This document shows positions 33,100 to 41,658 of a stretch of 49,617 bases of DNA, piece by piece. Made by a program: the position numbers and the translations under genes. Origin of the DNA: Moraxellaceae bacterium (GTDB lineage Bacteria; Pseudomonadota; Gammaproteobacteria; Pseudomonadales; Moraxellaceae); NCBI GenBank assembly GCA_024234595.1, contig JACKNZ010000022.1, forward strand, positions 1 to 49,617, in the 5' to 3' direction. Numbering within the stretch: the stretch's first letter is position 1; every line of letters begins with the position of its first letter. A model generated the notes under the pieces. The model saw nothing but the letters and a program-made list of their open reading frames with translations. It did no database searches and had not been told where the DNA came from.

Positions 33100-33791
33100 G
33101 GCGTGTCAACAGACCCTAATACACGCTCAAATACAACTAAAGGTGGCATGGAGAGGGGCGTGTGACTGTGAATCGCCACCGCTAATTGCCAGTCAACTTG
33201 ACGAAAACAAAACACTTGTAAGGGCAAGTGTTGATAACATTCGGGAGTAGTCACAGGGTTAAGCTGATGTACATCAAAACTGAGTTGCGCCAAATGGTGA
33301 GCTAAGCCCTTGTGCCAAGCTTTTACACAAGCCTCTTTACGTGTCCAAAAGTCTAAAAATACAACAAATGCCTGTGTTGATTGGAGTCGTTGCAAATACT
33401 CAGATTCAGACTTGGCAAAAAAGCGTTTGGCGATAGCCATAAAATTGTACGGCATGACTGTGTGCTCAATATCAATACCACAATGTGCTTGCTCACTCAG
33501 CACACAAGCAACCCAATCATGGCTGTGGCTAATACTGGTATGCAAGTGAGTTTGAGTAGAGTCAAGTTGCAAGCGTTTATCGTGGTACAAAAATCGCCAA
33601 TCTAAGCTTTGTTGATGATATAACGATAAGCATCGCCTCAATAATAAACGGCTGGCTATAAAACTACGCAAGCGTTGTGGATGAGCATATCGTTGAGCGT
33701 ATTGTTGTTCTTGTATAGGCAACATAGCCAAGTAAAGCGCATTATCGTTGCAATGCCACTCAATCTTGGCTACATAACAAACACTATTCAT
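33096..33791 (-). CDS. 4'-phosphopantetheinyl transferase, Sfp type
   Basis: 231 residues. The family motifs are CGIDIEHT (metal-binding Asp and Glu) and FLDFWTRKEACVKAWHKGL (W-x-x-K-E-A-x-x-K). The N-terminal half has RLRSFIASRLLLRRCLSLYH as in Sfp/Gsp enzymes. It moves phosphopantetheine from CoA to acyl or peptidyl carrier proteins; no carrier protein or synthase gene is in the window, so its target is unknown. It overlaps the M23 peptidase stop by four bases (ATGA) and its own end overlaps the hybrid kinase end by four bases, tail to tail. Confidence 0.9.
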   Translation of the reverse strand: MNSVCYVAKIEWHCNDNALYLAMLPIQEQQYAQRYAHPQRLRSFIASRLLLRRCLSLYHQQSLDWRFLYHDKRLQLDSTQTHLHTSISHSHDWVACVLSEQAHCGIDIEHTVMPYNFMAIAKRFFAKSESEYLQRLQSTQAFVVFLDFWTRKEACVKAWHKGLAHHLAQLSFDVHQLNPVTTPECYQHLPLQVFCFRQVDWQLAVAIHSHTPLSMPPLVVFERVLGSVDTP

Positions 33792-34603
33792 TTATCAAGC
33801 ACGAGCAATGGGTCAACACGGGCATTGTTAATACTCACTCCCCAATGCAAATGTGGGCCTGTTGCACGCCCTGTTTGTCCCACCAAACCAATAATGTCGC
33901 CTTGTTTAATTGCTTGACCTTTTTCGACTTTAATTCTGCTTAGATGACACATCATCGAAATAATGCCTTGACCGTGGTCTATCATGACGGTTTGACCATT
34001 AAAAAAATAATCGCCCGTTTGTGCCACTATGCCATCGGCAGGAGCAGCAATCGCTTTACCTTCGGGCGCAGCAATATCTAAACCCGAATGAGGGTCACGT
34101 GGCTGGTCGTTAAAAAAACGTTTTAGTCCAAAAGGACTACTGATACGGCCTTTAATGGGCATTTTAAACGAAGGCCATGTCAGCGAATGTTGGCTAAAGC
34201 TTTGATAGACGGCTTTTTGCTCGGTGGCTTCTCGACTATAGCGATCTAACTCCTCTTGGCTAGGCGTGACTTTGTTACTTTGTGACTGTTTGAGGGTAAT
34301 TCGTTGTTCGGGATAGTCTTTGGCTTGTACCTCAAAGCTTAAGGTGTCCATAAAGTCAGGTGTTTGCAAAATCAGCGTTTGACTGCCGTCGCTGGTGTTA
34401 AGAGGAATACCCACAATGGCAATACGTTCTTGCTGATGTTGTATCACAGGCACAGCTTGCTGATTAAATAACACTTGAACATGCGCAGGGCTATAGTCAG
34501 GCAATGGCACGAGCGCAATGCCACCCGCCGTTAATTGTTGTTGTGGCAATGCAATGCAATATTGAGTAAAGATACAACTTAGAGCAAATATGATAAATTT
34601 CAT
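33788..34603 (-). CDS. M23-family metallopeptidase (LasA/NlpD-like)
   Basis: 271 residues from ATG 34603, giving the signal peptide MKFIIFALSCIFTQYCIA. A start further upstream at 34747 would add 48 residues before the signal and is unlikely. The N-terminal part holds a beta region (GGIALVPLPDYSPAHVQVLF). The C-terminal M23 domain has the zinc site in PHSGLDIAAPEG (His, Asp), HGQGIISMMCHL and GPHLHWGV. Such enzymes cut peptidoglycan peptide cross-links in the periplasm. It is co-transcribed with the phosphopantetheinyl transferase. Confidence 0.92.
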   Translation of the reverse strand: MKFIIFALSCIFTQYCIALPQQQLTAGGIALVPLPDYSPAHVQVLFNQQAVPVIQHQQERIAIVGIPLNTSDGSQTLILQTPDFMDTLSFEVQAKDYPEQRITLKQSQSNKVTPSQEELDRYSREATEQKAVYQSFSQHSLTWPSFKMPIKGRISSPFGLKRFFNDQPRDPHSGLDIAAPEGKAIAAPADGIVAQTGDYFFNGQTVMIDHGQGIISMMCHLSRIKVEKGQAIKQGDIIGLVGQTGRATGPHLHWGVSINNARVDPLLVLDK

Positions 34604-34738
34604 TAAAAAATACCTTAAACTTGATAGATAATAAAACAATAATAGGCGTTTAACAAAAGTGCTTGTGCTGAGCAAACAAGCAATAGCTGTGTAAGCTTTA
34701 AATAAGTGAGTTAATTGTAGCAAACAGGAGTCATAGAC

Positions 34739-35107
34739 ATGGGACAAAAAATAGTCGTGATTTTGTTGCTAATTGCAGGGGTGGCTTGGATGGAGCAAGA
34801 CTGGCTTAAAACGCAATGGCAAAAATATACATCAAAAATAAATGCACCACAAAATACTCAAAATAACCTTTACACATGGAAAGATGAAGACGGTACGGTT
34901 CATTTTTCGGCCACACCAGATAACAAAAATGCCAAATTAACCACTGTCGATACGAGCAAAATTAGTCGCTTGGAGCCATTGCCAGAAGCGCAAAAACAAC
35001 AAGAACCAAAGCAAGATAAATTACTGCTATTACAAATGCGTGAGGAGTTAGAGCATAACCGAAATGTTATGCAAGCAGAGAAAGAACGACGAATCATGCA
35101 GCATTAA
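34739..35107 (+). CDS. DUF4124-domain membrane-anchored protein
   Basis: 122 residues. One N-terminal membrane helix (KIVVILLLIAGVAWM), then LYTWKDEDGTVHFSATPDNK, the short beta motif of DUF4124, and a charged helical C-terminus (LLQMREELEHNRNVMQAEKE). DUF4124 proteins are common small envelope proteins with no assigned function. AGGAG lies nine bases before the ATG. It is divergent from the M23 gene. Confidence 0.85.
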   Translation: MGQKIVVILLLIAGVAWMEQDWLKTQWQKYTSKINAPQNTQNNLYTWKDEDGTVHFSATPDNKNAKLTTVDTSKISRLEPLPEAQKQQEPKQDKLLLLQMREELEHNRNVMQAEKERRIMQH

Positions 35108-35199
35108 CATATTAGCCACAATGACACATTGAAGTCTGCTATAAAAAAGCGTTATAAAAGCTCACTGAAAAACGAATACTAAAAAATCGGAGCATAATC

Positions 35200-37536
35200 A
35201 TGATAAAAAATCGTTTGTCGCTGGCTATTTTGGCGGCTACTTTGTCCTTAGCGGGTTGTATTGGTGATGACGAAGAACAAAAAGTTGTGACTGAATCCTA
35301 TGTTGGATTTGACCCTGTGGTTGCAGCAGCCGATGGTAGTGGCCGAACCCCTGTGATTCCATTCCCTTTTGATGCCTTGTTTGCTGGTGCAAAAACGCCG
35401 ACGTTAAATATTCCTAATAGCCGTAACTTACCTTTTGTTGCCAATGCTAATCTGCAAGATGGTTTTTCCACAACTGCTTCGTGGTTTATTGATATTTTTG
35501 GTTTTGTGGACATGGCAACAGTTGCCTCCAATATGACCAATCCTTTGGCAAATAATTTAATTATTCTCAATCGTTCAACAGGTCTTCCGCTTGTTTATGG
35601 TACTGATTTTACGATTGAAACTTCTACGGTAAAAGATGGTTCAGGAGTGCCAATTAACGCCCAACGTACTCGTTTGTTAATTGAGCCTTTAAAACCGCTT
35701 GCCCCTAATACAACTTATGTTGTACTACTTAAAAAAGGAGTGAAAACCTTAAATGGTGGTATGGTGCAACCAAGTTATATGTTCGGCTTTTTAAACAGTG
35801 ATACGCCAATAGCCAATGTCACAGATAGTTATTTTGCGCGTTTTAGTGCGACTGAAAAAGCAAACTTAGAAGCTTTGCGCAATTTTGTGCGTCCAATTGT
35901 TAAAGCTTTAGCTCCTGTAGGTGCAACCGATAATAATGTGTTGTTGGCCTATAGTGTGACCACCCAAAGCACCACTAAAACCATGGACGAAATGGCAAAG
36001 ATGATTAAAAGTAATGATGCAGGGAGTATTGCAGCAGCACCCATTGGCCAAACTGTTAAACAAGTTTTAATTACCGCAGGAAGGGCTACAGAACAAACTG
36101 CACCACCTAATTCTGACCAAACAGATGTTTATGTAGGAACAGTGACCGTGCCTTATTATGGAGATGTGCCAACCGCAGATAAACCAACCGCTATTGCAAG
36201 TAGCTATTGGAAGGCCGATGCAACAAAACCCGATGCTGAGGCGGGATTTTTAGGCAAGCCAAATGCTTGTGGTGCTTATGCAGCAGGTCTGACGGTAAAT
36301 GGTATTAAATTAGAACCAAGTAAGAGTACTACTACTTGTTTCCCTATGCCCATTAAGCAAAGCGAACAAACAATTCCGATGATTGTTACTGTACCTAAAG
36401 GGGCTAAACCCGAAGGTGGTTGGCCAGTCGTTATTTTTCAACATGGTATTACTCGCAACCGTACCGATATTTTTGCGGTGGCTTCTACTTATGCCAAAGC
36501 AGGTTTTGTGACAGTGGCCATTGATTTGCCATTGCATGGTTTGCCTGCAAAAGTCACAGTCAAAGAGGATGATAAAGATGTAGAGAAAGATAATCCTTTT
36601 TATAAAAACAGTTTGCTCGCGCCATTTGTGGCGGTAAAGCCTGAGTTGGCGGGGCTAATCACAGCCAATGAACGTACTTTTGATGTTGATATACACCCTG
36701 TGGGTATTGGTACAGATGGTAAGCTTGTTCCTACCGTAGATGGCAAGGTAGATGGTTCGGGGACACACTTTATTAACTTAATCAATCCGATTTCTAGCCG
36801 TGATAATTTACGTCAAGGTGCTTCGGATATTTTAGTATTGGCCAAAAATTTGGCAAACCTAAACCTTGATACAACATTAGGTGGTGACGTTAATACTAAT
36901 CGTGTTTATTTGTCTAGTATCTCCTTAGGAACGATTGTGGGTACAGTCGCGTTGGGGGCAGATAAAGATGCGAGTTTAATCAAAGCCGCTTCGGTATCGG
37001 TGGGCGGTGGTGCAATCGTCAAGTTATTAGATGCTTCTAGAGGATATGGGCCAGAAATTGCCAATGGATTAGCTAAAATTAATGTTTTAGAAAATACCGA
37101 TGATTACGAAACCTTTATGCGTTTTGCTCAAACCTTAACTGATAGTGGTGACCCAATTAACTTTGCTATGAATGCTAAAATGAATCGTCCCATTCACTTT
37201 ACGCAAGTGTTAAACGATTTAGTAGTACCGAATGCCGCTGTTAAAGGCGCAGCTTCTGCTACCCAAGATTATGTTGGTGCAACAGGCTTCCTGTCAGGTA
37301 ATACGGCCTTAGCTAAAACGATGAGTTTCAGTACTAAGAACGAAATTGATATTACAAGCTTTAACTCACAAAATCTCACAGGTAGTAATACATGGGTACA
37401 GTTTAACCAAGGCGGACATGGCTCTTTGTTAGACCCAACATCTAATGCTGCAGTAACTACCGAAATGCAATGCCAGTCAGCAAGTTTCTTTGCAACGGCA
37501 GGTGCAGTGGTACAAGTGGGTTGCTCTAAACCATAA
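35200..37536 (+). CDS. VolA/Pla-1-like surface lipoprotein lipase
   Basis: 778 residues with a lipoprotein signal (LSLAGCIGDD). The N-terminal half matches VolA/Pla-1/cef lipases: GRTPVIPFPFDALFAGAKTP, FSTTASWFIDIFGFVDMA and RLLIEPLKPLAPNTTYVVLL (Ig-like segment). The C-terminal half is an alpha/beta hydrolase with the oxyanion stretch VVIFQHGITRNRTDIFAVA, IDLPLHGLP and the nucleophile elbow VYLSSISLGTIVG, with Ser575 as likely nucleophile (S-x-S-x-G rather than G-x-S-x-G). A His near the end in FNQGGHGSLLDP fits the catalytic histidine. Likely releases fatty acids from lipids or phospholipids at the cell surface. Confidence 0.88.
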   Translation: MIKNRLSLAILAATLSLAGCIGDDEEQKVVTESYVGFDPVVAAADGSGRTPVIPFPFDALFAGAKTPTLNIPNSRNLPFVANANLQDGFSTTASWFIDIFGFVDMATVASNMTNPLANNLIILNRSTGLPLVYGTDFTIETSTVKDGSGVPINAQRTRLLIEPLKPLAPNTTYVVLLKKGVKTLNGGMVQPSYMFGFLNSDTPIANVTDSYFARFSATEKANLEALRNFVRPIVKALAPVGATDNNVLLAYSVTTQSTTKTMDEMAKMIKSNDAGSIAAAPIGQTVKQVLITAGRATEQTAPPNSDQTDVYVGTVTVPYYGDVPTADKPTAIASSYWKADATKPDAEAGFLGKPNACGAYAAGLTVNGIKLEPSKSTTTCFPMPIKQSEQTIPMIVTVPKGAKPEGGWPVVIFQHGITRNRTDIFAVASTYAKAGFVTVAIDLPLHGLPAKVTVKEDDKDVEKDNPFYKNSLLAPFVAVKPELAGLITANERTFDVDIHPVGIGTDGKLVPTVDGKVDGSGTHFINLINPISSRDNLRQGASDILVLAKNLANLNLDTTLGGDVNTNRVYLSSISLGTIVGTVALGADKDASLIKAASVSVGGGAIVKLLDASRGYGPEIANGLAKINVLENTDDYETFMRFAQTLTDSGDPINFAMNAKMNRPIHFTQVLNDLVVPNAAVKGAASATQDYVGATGFLSGNTALAKTMSFSTKNEIDITSFNSQNLTGSNTWVQFNQGGHGSLLDPTSNAAVTTEMQCQSASFFATAGAVVQVGCSKP

Positions 37537-37548
37537 TGTTAATGACAC

Positions 37549-37577
37549 AAAAGGCACTTCGTGAGATGTGCCTTTTT
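37549..37577 (+). terminator. Terminator after the lipase gene
   Basis: AAAAGGCAC at 37549-37557 pairs with GTGCCTTTT from 37568, followed by T residues. Confidence 0.8.
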
Positions 37578-37595
37578 AATCAAATAGATTAACCC

Positions 37596-37630
37596 TTTAA
37601 CCAAACGCCATGAGCGGCTATAATTAGCCG
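37596..37630 (+). promoter_or_regulatory. Putative guaB promoter with palindrome over the -10
   Basis: TTTAAC (37596-37601), 17-base spacer, TATAAT (37619-37624). The -10 lies inside the perfect inverted repeat CGGCTATAATTAGCCG (37615-37630), a position where a bound repressor would block RNA polymerase. Confidence 0.55.
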
Positions 37631-37661
37631 ACTTTAATTTTAGTCCGCGAGTGGCGTGTTT

Positions 37662-39128
37662 ATGTTAACCATCGTCCAAGAAGCCCTCACATTTGATGAT
37701 GTGCTGTTACTTCCTGCCTATTCCAACGTCTTACCCAAAAATGTTTGCCTCAAAACGCGCCTCACGCGTGATATTTCGCTCAACATTCCCTTAATGTCTG
37801 CCGCAATGGACACCGTGTCCGAAGCTAAAATGGCGATTGCCATGGCACAAGAGGGTGGTATTGCCATTCTTCATAAAAATATGGATATTGCTGCCCAAGC
37901 CGCCGAAGTCCGCCGTGTTAAAAAATACGAAGCAGGCATGGTTAAAGACCCGATTACCGTTAATCCTGAAACCACCATTTTAGAATTGTTACATCTTACC
38001 CAAGCACACAAAATTTCGGGTGTGCCCGTGGTTAAGGGCGATGACTTGGTGGGTATTGTCACCAGTCGTGATATTCGTTTTGAAACACGCCTCGACCAAC
38101 CTGTGTCGGCCATCATGACCCCTAAAGCCCAGTTAGTGACGGTGAAAGAAGGCGAGTCCTCTGACAATATCAAAGCCTTGTTGCATCAACATCGCATCGA
38201 AAAAGTGTTAGTGGTTGATGATGACTTTAAGCTCAAAGGCTTAATTACCGTTAATGATTTTCGCAAAGCCGAAATGTACCCTAATGCCTGTAAAGATGAG
38301 CAAGGCCGTTTGCGTGTGGGTGCAGCTGTGGGGACAGGCGCGGACACACCAGCCCGAGTAGAAGCCTTGATTGAAGCGGGTGTTGATGTATTAGTCGTTG
38401 ATACCGCACATGGCCATTCCGAAGGTGTGATAGCGCGAGTGGCATGGATTAAACGTAATTTTCCCCATATTCAAGTGATTGGTGGCAATATTGCGACAGG
38501 TGATGCCGCCTTGGCTTTGTTAAATGCAGGTGCTGATGCGGTAAAAGTGGGCATTGGGCCAGGTTCAATTTGTACTACTCGTATTGTGGCAGGTATTGGT
38601 GTGCCGCAAATTTCTGCGATTGATAATGTAGCGCGTGCCTTAAATAATCAAATTCCGTTGATTGCTGATGGTGGTATTCGTTATTCAGGCGATATTGCCA
38701 AAGCGATAGCCGCAGGTGCTAATGTGATTATGGTTGGCTCTTTATTAGCAGGTACCGAAGAAGCCCCCGGTGAGGTGGAGTTATTCCAAGGACGTTATTA
38801 CAAAGCTTACCGTGGCATGGGCTCTTTAGGAGCAATGTCTGGCTCGACAGGTTCAAGTGACCGTTATTTCCAAGATGCGTCCGCAGGGGTTGAAAAGCTC
38901 GTTCCTGAAGGCATCGAAGGTCGTGTCTCTTATAAAGGGCCAATGAGTGGCATTGTGCATCAGTTAGTGGGCGGCTTGCGTTCGTCAATGGGTTATACAG
39001 GCTCTGCTAATATCGAAGAAATGCGTACCAAGCCGCAATTTGTCAAAATTACCTCGGCAGGCATGAAAGAGTCTCATGTGCATGACGTTACCATTACCAA
39101 AGAAGCCCCCAATTATCGGGTTGGTTAA
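37662..39128 (+). CDS. guaB: IMP dehydrogenase
   Basis: 488 residues from ATG 37662, the same length as E. coli GuaB; an in-frame GTG at 37656 is less likely. It makes XMP from IMP, the first step committed to GMP. Signatures: EALTFDDVLLLPAYSNVL, a CBS pair at about 95-200 (ISGVPVVKGDDLVGIVTSRD, VLVVDDDFKLKGLITVNDF), the active-site loop GIGPGSICTTRIV with catalytic Cys, and the flap region GSTGSSDRYFQ. guaA follows after 16 bases. Confidence 0.97.
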   Translation: MLTIVQEALTFDDVLLLPAYSNVLPKNVCLKTRLTRDISLNIPLMSAAMDTVSEAKMAIAMAQEGGIAILHKNMDIAAQAAEVRRVKKYEAGMVKDPITVNPETTILELLHLTQAHKISGVPVVKGDDLVGIVTSRDIRFETRLDQPVSAIMTPKAQLVTVKEGESSDNIKALLHQHRIEKVLVVDDDFKLKGLITVNDFRKAEMYPNACKDEQGRLRVGAAVGTGADTPARVEALIEAGVDVLVVDTAHGHSEGVIARVAWIKRNFPHIQVIGGNIATGDAALALLNAGADAVKVGIGPGSICTTRIVAGIGVPQISAIDNVARALNNQIPLIADGGIRYSGDIAKAIAAGANVIMVGSLLAGTEEAPGEVELFQGRYYKAYRGMGSLGAMSGSTGSSDRYFQDASAGVEKLVPEGIEGRVSYKGPMSGIVHQLVGGLRSSMGYTGSANIEEMRTKPQFVKITSAGMKESHVHDVTITKEAPNYRVG

Positions 39129-39144
39129 GTCTTAGAGTATTCCT

Positions 39145-40707
39145 ATGCAAGTTGATATTCACGCCCATCGTATTTTGATTTTAGATTTTGGTTCTCAATA
39201 TACCCAGTTAATTGCGCGCCGTGTGCGCGAATTAGGTGTGTATTGTGAGTTACGCGCTTATGACATGACCGCAGAAGAAATAGCCGACTTTAACCCCAAA
39301 GGCATTATTTTGTCAGGCGGCCCCGAAAGCGTCACCGAAGCCAATACCCCACGCGCTCCCGAAGCGGTTTTTAGTTTAGGTGTGCCAGTGTTAGGTATTT
39401 GCTACGGTATGCAAACCATGGCGCAACAATTAGGTGGCTTGGTGCAAGGCTCCGATGTGCGCGAGTTTGGTTATGCCGAAGTAAAGATAGACCAAGCTGA
39501 CAGCCTATTCAATGGCATAGAAGACCGTACAGGTTTTATTGACGTGTGGATGAGCCACGGCGACAAAGTTACTCGTTTGCCCGAGGGTTTTAACATCACC
39601 GCTAGCACCCCAAGTTGCCCGATTGCCGCTATGAGCTGCGAAGAAAAACGCTTTTATGGTATGCAATTTCACCCTGAGGTTACTCATACCCTACAAGGCG
39701 AAGCCTTATTGCGCCGTTTTGTGCGTGATATTTGTGCTTGTGATGACTTGTGGACACCTGCTCAAATCATTGAAGACAGTATTCGTCGTATTCGGGAACA
39801 AGTGGGTGACGACCATGTGTTATTAGGCTTGTCGGGTGGGGTAGATTCTTCGGTGGTGGCGGCATTATTACATCGTGCCATTGGCGATAAACTCACCTGC
39901 GTTTTTGTGGATAATGGTTTGTTGCGCAAAAACGAAGGCGATATGGTCATGGAGATGTTTGCCAAAAACATGGGCGTTAAAGTGATTCGTGCAGATGCCG
40001 AAGCCAAGTTTTTAGGGCAATTAGCAGGTGTTGCCGACCCCGAACAAAAACGCAAAATTATTGGTCGTGTGTTTATTGAAGTCTTTGATAGCGAGTCTTC
40101 AAAACTAAATAATATCAAATGGTTAGCGCAAGGCACGATTTATCCTGATGTCATTGAGTCGGCTGCTAGCAAAACGGGTAAAGCCCACGTTATTAAGTCA
40201 CACCATAATGTCGGTGGTTTGCCAGAAGATATGAAATTCAAATTGCTCGAACCTTTACGCGAATTGTTTAAAGATGAAGTGCGTAAAATTGGTTTAGAGT
40301 TAGGCTTGCCCTACGATATGGTCTATCGTCATCCATTCCCAGGGCCGGGTTTGGGCGTGCGTATTTTGGGTGAGGTCAAAAAAGAATACGCTGACGTATT
40401 GCGCGAAGCCGATGCAATTTTCTTAGAAGAATTGCACAAAGCAGGGTGGTATCACCGTACCAGTCAATCGTTTGCGGTATTCTTGCCAGTTAAGTCGGTG
40501 GGTGTAGTCGGTGATGGACGTCGTTATGCGTGGGTGATTGCCTTACGTGCGGTAGAAACCATTGATTTTATGACCGCACGTTGGGCGCATTTGCCCTATG
40601 AGTTAATCGAGAAGGTATCTAACCGTATTATTAACGAAATATCAGGCGTGTCGCGTGTGGTTTATGATGTGTCCTCTAAACCGCCAGCAACGATTGAGTG
40701 GGAATAG
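39145..40707 (+). CDS. guaA: GMP synthase (glutamine-hydrolysing)
   Basis: 520 residues. N-terminal glutamine amidotransferase with GICYGMQTMAQQLGG (nucleophile Cys) and FHPEVTHTLQG; an ATP pyrophosphatase domain with the P-loop-like GLSGGVDSSVVAALLH; and the dimerisation domain with HPFPGPGLGVRILG and a C-terminus ending PPATIEWE. It converts XMP to GMP and forms the guaBA operon. Confidence 0.97.
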   Translation: MQVDIHAHRILILDFGSQYTQLIARRVRELGVYCELRAYDMTAEEIADFNPKGIILSGGPESVTEANTPRAPEAVFSLGVPVLGICYGMQTMAQQLGGLVQGSDVREFGYAEVKIDQADSLFNGIEDRTGFIDVWMSHGDKVTRLPEGFNITASTPSCPIAAMSCEEKRFYGMQFHPEVTHTLQGEALLRRFVRDICACDDLWTPAQIIEDSIRRIREQVGDDHVLLGLSGGVDSSVVAALLHRAIGDKLTCVFVDNGLLRKNEGDMVMEMFAKNMGVKVIRADAEAKFLGQLAGVADPEQKRKIIGRVFIEVFDSESSKLNNIKWLAQGTIYPDVIESAASKTGKAHVIKSHHNVGGLPEDMKFKLLEPLRELFKDEVRKIGLELGLPYDMVYRHPFPGPGLGVRILGEVKKEYADVLREADAIFLEELHKAGWYHRTSQSFAVFLPVKSVGVVGDGRRYAWVIALRAVETIDFMTARWAHLPYELIEKVSNRIINEISGVSRVVYDVSSKPPATIEWE

Positions 40708-40712
40708 GGTTG

Positions 40713-40793
40713 GTAGCCCGTGTGAAGTGCAACGTAACACGGGTTGATTTTTAAGCGTTTTTCCTGTATTTCGCTGCGCTGCATACAGACTAC
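40713..40793. repeat. Two-hairpin dispersed repeat, copy E
   Basis: Starts GTAGCCCGTGTGAAGTGCAA, ends ATACAGACTAC, 81 bases; the left hairpin with its following T-rich stretch could terminate guaBA transcripts. It is inserted between guaA and the next gene. Confidence 0.8.
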
Positions 40794-40820
40794 CTCTTTG
40801 CAAGGTTTAGAAGCGTCACT

Positions 40821-41183
40821 ATGTCCCTTTCTGCCAAAACCCAAAATGCTGAAGCCGCGTTACTAGAGCTAATACTATTTTTTGTACGTCATAGTTTACC
40901 AGCATGGCCTGCGAGTTTAAGTCAAGTATTAGAGCTGTTACGTCAACAAGAGGCGATAAATGCCTTAGAGCAATGGTCAAAAGTGCCATTAATGGGTGAG
41001 TATGGCCTAATGCAGGTGCAAATAAATTACCTTGATGGCTACAGGGTAGAAGACACGCAAGCCGAGCAACTCCATTTTAATCGCTTACTAGAACAAACCA
41101 TGCAAGCCTTTAATAATTTGCGTTTGTATGTGCGTTCGGGGGTAAATAAGCCACTTATTGAGATTTATCTTGACTCACAATAA
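40821..41183 (+). CDS. Hypothetical protein between guaA and tadA
   Basis: 120 residues, not recognised. Mainly helical and rich in Leu, Gln and Glu (AEAALLELILFFVRHSLPAW, LSQVLELLRQQEAINALEQW), then NYLDGYRVEDTQAEQLHFNR and a final beta-like strand RLYVRSGVNKPLIEIYLDS. No signal peptide or membrane helix. It overlaps the start of tadA by 14 bases, which supports it being a real gene translated with tadA. Confidence 0.65.
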   Translation: MSLSAKTQNAEAALLELILFFVRHSLPAWPASLSQVLELLRQQEAINALEQWSKVPLMGEYGLMQVQINYLDGYRVEDTQAEQLHFNRLLEQTMQAFNNLRLYVRSGVNKPLIEIYLDSQ

Positions 41184-41658
41184 CCTATTTACTGCACAAG
41201 ATGAGCAGTTTATGCGTGTGGCTTTGGGCTTGGCACAACAGGCGGCTGATGTTGGCGAAGTGCCAGTAGGGGCGGTGATAGTAGTTGATGGGCAGGTAAT
41301 AGGCGAGGGCTATAATCAGCCTATAGCTACCCATGACCCTACGGCTCATGCCGAAATTGTGGCGATTCGTCAGGCCACACAAAAAATCAAAAATTACCGA
41401 TTAGAAAACAGCACGTTATATGTCACTTTAGAGCCTTGTACCATGTGCGTGGGAGCGTTGATTCATGCGCGAATTGGTCGAGTGGTATTTGCTACTACTG
41501 AGCCAAAAGCTGGTTCTTTAGTGAGTGCTAGAAGGCAGTTAGAGACTGGTTATTACAACCATATGTTTAAATTTGAAGGTGGTTTACTGGCCGATGAGGC
41601 CAGTAAACAGTTGTCGGATTTTTTTAAGGCAAGACGAGAAGTACAGAAACAAAAATAA
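41170..41658 (+). CDS. tadA: tRNA-specific adenosine deaminase TadA
   Basis: 162 residues from TTG 41170; TTG 41158 and ATG 41212 are other possible starts. A zinc-dependent deaminase that makes inosine at the wobble position of tRNA-Arg(ACG). Motifs: AADVGEVPVGAVIVVDGQVI, THDPTAHAEIVAIRQ (zinc His and catalytic Glu), and TLEPCTMCVGALIHARIGRV (two zinc Cys). The tail is short and basic (FFKARREVQKQK). Confidence 0.93.
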   Translation: MTHNNLFTAQDEQFMRVALGLAQQAADVGEVPVGAVIVVDGQVIGEGYNQPIATHDPTAHAEIVAIRQATQKIKNYRLENSTLYVTLEPCTMCVGALIHARIGRVVFATTEPKAGSLVSARRQLETGYYNHMFKFEGGLLADEASKQLSDFFKARREVQKQK

